Source: Arthrobacter sp. H35-D1 (GTDB lineage: Bacteria; Actinomycetota; Actinomycetes; Actinomycetales; Micrococcaceae). Taken from it: a DNA stretch of 64,000 bases. Shown here piece after piece: positions 60,178-64,000 of this stretch. The translations under genes and the position numbers were made by a program. The stretch spans positions 508,534 through 572,533 of the forward strand of contig NZ_JASISP010000001.1 of NCBI RefSeq assembly GCF_030063185.1, in the 5' to 3' direction. The notes beneath the pieces are model-generated. The model saw nothing but the letters and a program-made list of their open reading frames with translations, did not search any database and was not told the origin of the DNA. Each line of letters starts with the position of its first letter. Position 1 is the first letter of the stretch.

Positions 60178-61371
60178 CTACTCGCGATCGGACTGGCGTG
60201 AACGCTCCAGGTAGGGCTTGGCCTTGGCCAGTCCGTCCTCGAGGGCGTGCACGGTGCCTTCCATGTTCTGGGCGGCGGAGGCCCGGAACGTGTCGATGGC
60301 ATCCATCGTCTCGAAGACGTTGTCGAACGCTTTTTGCAAAGTTTCCACACTGACCCCGGAACTGGCGGCCTGCTCGTGGATGCGCACAGTCTGGTCCTTG
60401 AGCATCTCGGACGTCTTCAAGATCATGTTGTTCGTGGTGGTGTTGATGGCGTCGATCTGGTCCAACACCATCTTCTGGTTGGCCAGGGCCTGGGCCACGA
60501 TGACAGCCGTGCGCAGGGCCGAAATGGTGGTGGTGCGCGCCCGGTCGACTCCCTTGATCAGCTCAACGTTGTTCTTGCGGATCAAATCCATGGCCAGGTA
60601 GCCCTGCACCGAGACGGCCAGCTGGGTCAGGATGTCCTGGTGGCGCTGGCGGATGGGGAAGAGAACATCTGCTTCGAGCTTCTGGGCCTGCTCAGTTGCA
60701 CCCGTTGCACGCGTGGCGTCGATCTTCTCAACGCAGGCGGCATCCAGGGCCTTGGCAAACACGGCGTATTCGCTCAGGCTCTGCATGGTTTCCCACATCT
60801 TGACCTTTTCCCCCGCGAGGGAGGCATTGTCCTTGAGGAGTTCGTCCTGGCCGGCCATGAGCGACTTGATGATCGCGTCGAGCTGAACCTGCGCCGACTC
60901 GTACTTCTGGAAGTACTTGGCCATTTTGTTGCCGCCGGGGATAAAGCCGAGAATCTTGCGCCCCACACTCAGGTCGGCGTTGTTGGGAGTGAGGTCCTCA
61001 ACGGTGCTGCGCAGATCGTTCAGGGTGCCGGCAACCTGGGCCTGGGCGCCATTGCCACTCTTCTTGGCCCCTGACACGGAGGTGGTGGAGCGCTCCAACA
61101 TACGGCTGGAGGCGTTCGAGGAGGACGTCATTTCCGTCCCGGCCAGCTTGGAAATCCCATCAACTTTCGTGGTGAACTCGGGGCTGCGGGCGTCAAACGT
61201 GGCGATCTCGGCAATGAATTCCTTCGCCTGAACGTTGATCTCGCTCTGGCGCTCCGCCGGCACTGGAACCATGCCGGGGGCTTCGTCCGCTGCAACAATT
61301 TCCGGGGAGTCGGGAGCCTTCAGCACAAGGGCGGTTTCGGCTTCTGTGGGAGGAGTCAAAGGTGAAGTCAT
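60178..61371 (-). CDS. telA: TelA family toxic-anion resistance protein
   Basis: This is a 397-residue soluble, mostly alpha-helical protein. It matches TelA/KlaA: GGNKMAKYFQKYESAQVQLD, then MAGQDELLKDNASLAGEKV, then FPIRQRHQDILTQLAVSVQ and a long coiled-coil C-terminus. TelA proteins are associated with tellurite resistance, cell-envelope stress and phage-related phenotypes, but their molecular action is unclear. The gene follows a terD copy at 152 bp. That gap is occupied by the second copy of the GC-rich repeat. Confidence 0.93.
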   Translation of the reverse strand: MTSPLTPPTEAETALVLKAPDSPEIVAADEAPGMVPVPAERQSEINVQAKEFIAEIATFDARSPEFTTKVDGISKLAGTEMTSSSNASSRMLERSTTSVSGAKKSGNGAQAQVAGTLNDLRSTVEDLTPNNADLSVGRKILGFIPGGNKMAKYFQKYESAQVQLDAIIKSLMAGQDELLKDNASLAGEKVKMWETMQSLSEYAVFAKALDAACVEKIDATRATGATEQAQKLEADVLFPIRQRHQDILTQLAVSVQGYLAMDLIRKNNVELIKGVDRARTTTISALRTAVIVAQALANQKMVLDQIDAINTTTNNMILKTSEMLKDQTVRIHEQAASSGVSVETLQKAFDNVFETMDAIDTFRASAAQNMEGTVHALEDGLAKAKPYLERSRQSDRE

Positions 61372-61394
61372 TGGGAGATCCTATTTTCGAATAG

Positions 61395-61526
61395 CAGGAC
61401 AGGGAAGGAGTGGTTGGGCCCACGCACCAGGGACGAGTTTGTTGGGCCCACATATGGGCCCACACCTCCGAGGGGCCCCAATTCCAGACGCGCCAGCGGC
61501 TGGATTTGGGGAGGAGGTGGGGACTA
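61395..61526. repeat. Palindrome-rich intergenic repeat, copy 2
   Basis: This copy fills the gap between a terD stop and the telA start. On the minus strand it begins with TAGTCCCCAC at the terD stop codon, then GGGGCCCCTCGGAGG, then GTGGGCCCA twice and GTGGGCCCAACCAC. The blocks match copy 1 at 2560-2690 in order and orientation relative to the host genes. Three GGGCCCA/TGGGCCC palindromes give hairpin potential. Confidence 0.65.
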
Positions 61527-62105
61527 GCCCAGCGGTACGCCAAAGTCGGTGGCAATGCCGGCCAAGCCCGCGGCGTAGCCCTGGCCCACCGCCTTGAACT
61601 TCCACTCTGCGCCGTTGCGGTAGATTTCTGCAAACAGCATGGAAGTTTCCGGGGCAGCGTCCTCGCTCAGGTCAAAGCGCACCACTTCGGCATCGTTGCT
61701 TTGGTTGACCACGCGGCAGTAGGCTCCGCGAACCTGGCCAAAGTTCTGCCCGCGCTCATCAGCTTGGTCGATGGAGACCACAATGACCACGCGTTCGACG
61801 TCGGCGGCGACCTTTGTCAGGTCGATCAGGATTTGCTCGTCGTCGCCTTCGCCCTCGCCGGAACGGTTGTCGCCAAGGTGCGTGACAGAACCGTCCTTGG
61901 CTGCTGGCTGGTTGTAAAAAATGAAGTCCTCGCCCGTTCGCACCTTGCCGGTGGCGCCGACAAGGAGTGCCGAAGCGTCCAGGTCAAACGCTTCGCCAGT
62001 GGTGGTGCGAGGATCCCAACCCAAACCAACCAGTGCCTGTTGCAGGCCGGGGTCGGTTTTGGTCAAGGAAAGATTGTTGCCTTTTGCAAGTGTCAGTCCA
62101 GCCAT
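61524..62105 (-). CDS. TerD family calcium-binding stress protein
   Basis: This is a 193-residue canonical TerD protein. Key features: [14 protein letters not shown] at the start, [20 protein letters not shown] (first acidic site), [20 protein letters not shown], and the acidic loop [15 protein letters not shown]. It ends with [20 protein letters not shown]. TerD folds as a beta sandwich that binds two calcium ions and acts at the inner face of the membrane in resistance to tellurite and other stress. It is a close paralogue of the next gene upstream (62181-62762), both 193 residues long, which points to a tandem duplication. Confidence 0.95.
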   Translation of the reverse strand: MAGLTLAKGNNLSLTKTDPGLQQALVGLGWDPRTTTGEAFDLDASALLVGATGKVRTGEDFIFYNQPAAKDGSVTHLGDNRSGEGEGDDEQILIDLTKVAADVERVVIVVSIDQADERGQNFGQVRGAYCRVVNQSNDAEVVRFDLSEDAAPETSMLFAEIYRNGAEWKFKAVGQGYAAGLAGIATDFGVPLG

Positions 62106-62180
62106 GAAATTTTGTCCTTACCTTGTGAATGGTCAATAAGTGCCGGTGCGCGCCTTGCGCCGCGCACCGGCAGCGGGATG

Positions 62181-62762
62181 CTAGCCCAGGACGATGCCGA
62201 AGTCGGTGGCGATCCCGTGCAGTCCGCTTGCGTAGCCCTGGCCAACGGCGCGGAACTTCCACTCGGCGCCATTGCGGTAAATCTCGGCGAAGACCATCGT
62301 TGTCTCCGATGCGGCATCTTCGGAGAGGTCGTAGCGGACAATCTCCTGGTCGTTTTGCTGGTTGACCACTCGGCAAAATGCGTCCCGGACTTGGCCAAAG
62401 TTTTGGTGTCGGGCTTCGGCCTGGTCGATCGAGACCACAATGACAACACGGTCGATGTCGGCGGCGATGGCTGCGAGGTTGACCAGTATCTGCTCGTCGT
62501 CGCCTTCGCCTTCACCTGTGCGGTTGTCGCCCTGGTGGACTACGGAACCGTCCTTGGACTCCAGCTGGTTGTAAAAGATGAAGTCGTCATTGTTGCGGAC
62601 CTTGCCGCTGCTGGTGACAAGGATGGCGGAAGCGTCAAGGTCGAACTCGTCGCCACTGGTGGTGCGCGGATCCCAGCCCAAGCCGATCATGGCCATTTGC
62701 AGGCCTGGGTCAGCCTTGGTCAGGGAAAGGTTGCTGCCCTTGGAAAGTGTCAAAGATGCCAT
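62181..62762 (-). CDS. TerD family calcium-binding stress protein (TerD/TerE-like)
   Basis: This is a 193-residue TerD protein, the middle of three canonical copies. It has KGSNLSLTKADPGLQMAMIG, DEFDLDASAILVTSSGKV, FIFYNQLESKDGSVVHQGDN and the acidic loop [15 protein letters not shown]. All calcium-ligand motifs are kept. The ribosome site AAAGGAG precedes the ATG at 62762. It is separated by 75 bp from the downstream copy and 70 bp from the upstream one. The gaps are too long for translational coupling, so copies may be tuned separately. Confidence 0.95.
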   Translation of the reverse strand: MASLTLSKGSNLSLTKADPGLQMAMIGLGWDPRTTSGDEFDLDASAILVTSSGKVRNNDDFIFYNQLESKDGSVVHQGDNRTGEGEGDDEQILVNLAAIAADIDRVVIVVSIDQAEARHQNFGQVRDAFCRVVNQQNDQEIVRYDLSEDAASETTMVFAEIYRNGAEWKFRAVGQGYASGLHGIATDFGIVLG

Positions 62763-62832
62763 GAAGAATGAACTCCTTTAATTCTCGAACCGTCGTTAAA
62801 TGCGCTAAAACGAATGAATACTTGTGGCGACC

Positions 62833-63426
62833 CTACAGTGCGTTGGCCGCCGGCTGGATCAAGTCCATCACAGTGCGGCCGTTGGCGCGGTCGCCGATGG
62901 CAGTAAACTTCCAACCGGTTCCTTCGCGGGAGACCTTCGACATGATCATTGCAGTGTGCGTCCCGGCATCGGTCAGCTGGAAACGTGCCACTTCAGGCGA
63001 GCCTGCCGTTGAGTCGTCAACCAGGCGGCAGAAGGCGTTTTCAATGGTGTCGAAGGTTTGGCGGCTGTAGCTGCTGATGACGAACACGATTTGTGCAACA
63101 GCGGGGGAAACGGTCGACAGGTCAACCAAGATGGTCTCGTCGTCGCCTTCGCCCTCTCCGGTGAGGTTGTCACCGGTGTGCTGCGTGGAACCGTCCTTGC
63201 TTTGGAGCTGGTTGAAGAACACCGTGTCAACGGCCTTGCCGGCGCCATCAAAGAAAATGGCCGACGCATCCAGATCGACGTCGGCTGGCTTTTTCATGCC
63301 GCCGAACAGGCCGCGCTTGACGGGGGCTGCCGTGTCCCAACCCAAGCCCATGCGCACCCGGGTGAGGGCGGCGCCGTCGTTCTTCTTCAGTGAAAGGGCT
63401 TCGCCCTTTTGCAAACTAAGTCCCAT
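62833..63426 (-). CDS. TerD family protein with Lys/Gly-rich insertion
   Basis: This is a 197-residue TerD protein that begins MGLSLQKGEALSLKKND. The metal-site motifs are intact ([28 protein letters not shown]). Between the conserved Trp-Asp and the first acidic site is a short insertion (VKRGLFGGMKKPAD) absent in the two neighbours. The C-terminus (GWKFTAIGDRANGRTVMDLI) also diverges from them. It therefore resembles the TerZ/TerX-like branch more than TerD/TerE. The start chosen has AAAGGAG. The longer frame from 63492 overlaps the upstream stop and is not family-like. Confidence 0.92.
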   Translation of the reverse strand: MGLSLQKGEALSLKKNDGAALTRVRMGLGWDTAAPVKRGLFGGMKKPADVDLDASAIFFDGAGKAVDTVFFNQLQSKDGSTQHTGDNLTGEGEGDDETILVDLSTVSPAVAQIVFVISSYSRQTFDTIENAFCRLVDDSTAGSPEVARFQLTDAGTHTAMIMSKVSREGTGWKFTAIGDRANGRTVMDLIQPAANAL

Positions 63427-63475
63427 GTTGTTGTTCTCCTTTGAATTGGATGGCAAAAATTTTGGTGGGTTGTTT

Positions 63476-64000
63476 CTATGTTGAAAGTTCATCCACTTTA
63501 GGCTGTTCCGCAGCTGCCAATCGTTTGTTGCGAACGATCGAGGACAGGAAGGCGGCTCCGATGAAGAACACCCCGATCAGCCCCGTGATCACCTCATTGA
63601 CTTCGAGGCTGATGGTCAGCAGCAGAATAACGGCCAGGGCGCCAATGGCCCAGTGTGCGCCGTGGTCCAAGTATTCGTAGTCGTCCAGGGTGCCTTCGCG
63701 GACCAGGAACACCGTGAGTGAGCGGACGAACAGTGCGCCGATCAGGCCCAGGCCCAGGGCGATGATGATGGGGTCGGAGGTGATGGCGAAGGCTCCGATG
63801 ACGCCGTCGAACGAGAAGGACGCGTCAATGACCTCGAGGTAGATGAACAGCATGAACGCGGCCTTGCCGACCGCCTTGCCCACGCCCTTGTTGTTCTTCT
63901 TGGCGATTTTCGCCGCCTCGGCCGACTCGTGTTCGTCCTCGTCGTCGTCGACATTGAACATCTCGCCCAGCCCATTGACGAGCATGTAGGTGATCATGCC
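63476..64000 (-). CDS. DUF475/TerC-like membrane protein, truncated by the window end
   Basis: The C-terminal ~175 residues of a multi-helix membrane protein are visible; the frame stays open at the right edge, so the start lies outside the window. A cytoplasmic acidic stretch (NVDDDEDEHESAE) is followed by helices that carry FIYLEVIDASFSFDGVIGAFAI. This Asp-containing signature is shared by TerC and DUF475 proteins, which are linked to metal handling (Mn) and tellurite resistance. It is the most upstream gene of the minus-strand Ter cluster in view and probably supplies its membrane component. Confidence 0.88.
   Translation of the reverse strand, partial: GMITYMLVNGLGEMFNVDDDEDEHESAEAAKIAKKNNKGVGKAVGKAAFMLFIYLEVIDASFSFDGVIGAFAITSDPIIIALGLGLIGALFVRSLTVFLVREGTLDDYEYLDHGAHWAIGALAVILLLTISLEVNEVITGLIGVFFIGAAFLSSIVRNKRLAAAEQPKVDELST

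Overview
The window looks like chromosomal DNA of a high-GC actinobacterium, most likely a member of the Micrococcaceae close to Arthrobacter. The reasons are the high GC content, frequent GTG starts, ATGA/GTGA gene overlaps, a sortase-E type LAxTG anchor, and families such as the MmyB regulator, the excalibur-tailed HNH nuclease and the actinobacterial Ter cluster. No rRNA, tRNA or CRISPR array was seen. The species assignment is inference.

Layout. 1-7342: a truncated phytoene-dehydrogenase-like flavoprotein, a META-domain lipoprotein, a MacB-type ABC ATPase with an FtsX permease, a divergent NarL-type two-component pair, and a secreted NlpC/P60 cell-wall hydrolase. 7826-12853: a very large secreted GH31 glycosidase with accessory domains and an LAxTG anchor. 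12854-15150: a frameshifted sensor-domain pseudogene, then an ABC-F ATPase. 15240-23433: a 2-aminoethylphosphonate (AEP) uptake and breakdown locus. It holds an ABC transporter (two permeases, ATPase, binding protein) and an FAD oxidoreductase on the minus strand. Divergent from these are a GntR/UTRA regulator, a phosphonatase-like HAD hydrolase and an MFS carrier on the plus strand. The intergenic region carries a good GTnTAnAC operator candidate, and the regulator appears to have a leaderless transcript.

23492-35375: a decayed PAP2 phosphatase, an ABC exporter with its two-component system, an M18 aminopeptidase, a DUF1345 membrane protein, a large TM0106-type nuclease-helicase fusion and an SRPBCC-epimerase fusion. 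35645-48308 is a plasticity zone. It has a pyridoxamine-oxidase pseudogene, a complete IS1182-type element, a complete IS1634-type element, an IS1595 remnant, and metabolic cargo: an MFS/LysR divergent pair, a DJ-1/PfpI protein, and a zinc alcohol dehydrogenase next to an MmyB regulator. Several gene-poor stretches of 370-780 bp lie here. 48525-53098: an MFS carrier, a MalY-type lyase, a hypothetical protein and a secreted HNH nuclease.

53264-64000: a Ter (tellurite/stress) cluster, entirely on the minus strand. Transcription runs from a DUF475/TerC-like membrane protein (cut by the window end), through three canonical TerD proteins, a TelA protein, an unknown 185-aa protein, a TerD variant without its metal-binding residues and an unknown low-complexity protein. 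It ends in a four-gene enzyme module (CitE-like lyase, TRSP phosphoribosyltransferase, StiP-type phosphoribosyltransferase, HAD phosphatase) joined by three 4-bp ATGA overlaps. This is the most system-like part of the window. The chemistry of the enzyme module is, as far as I know, predicted and not established.
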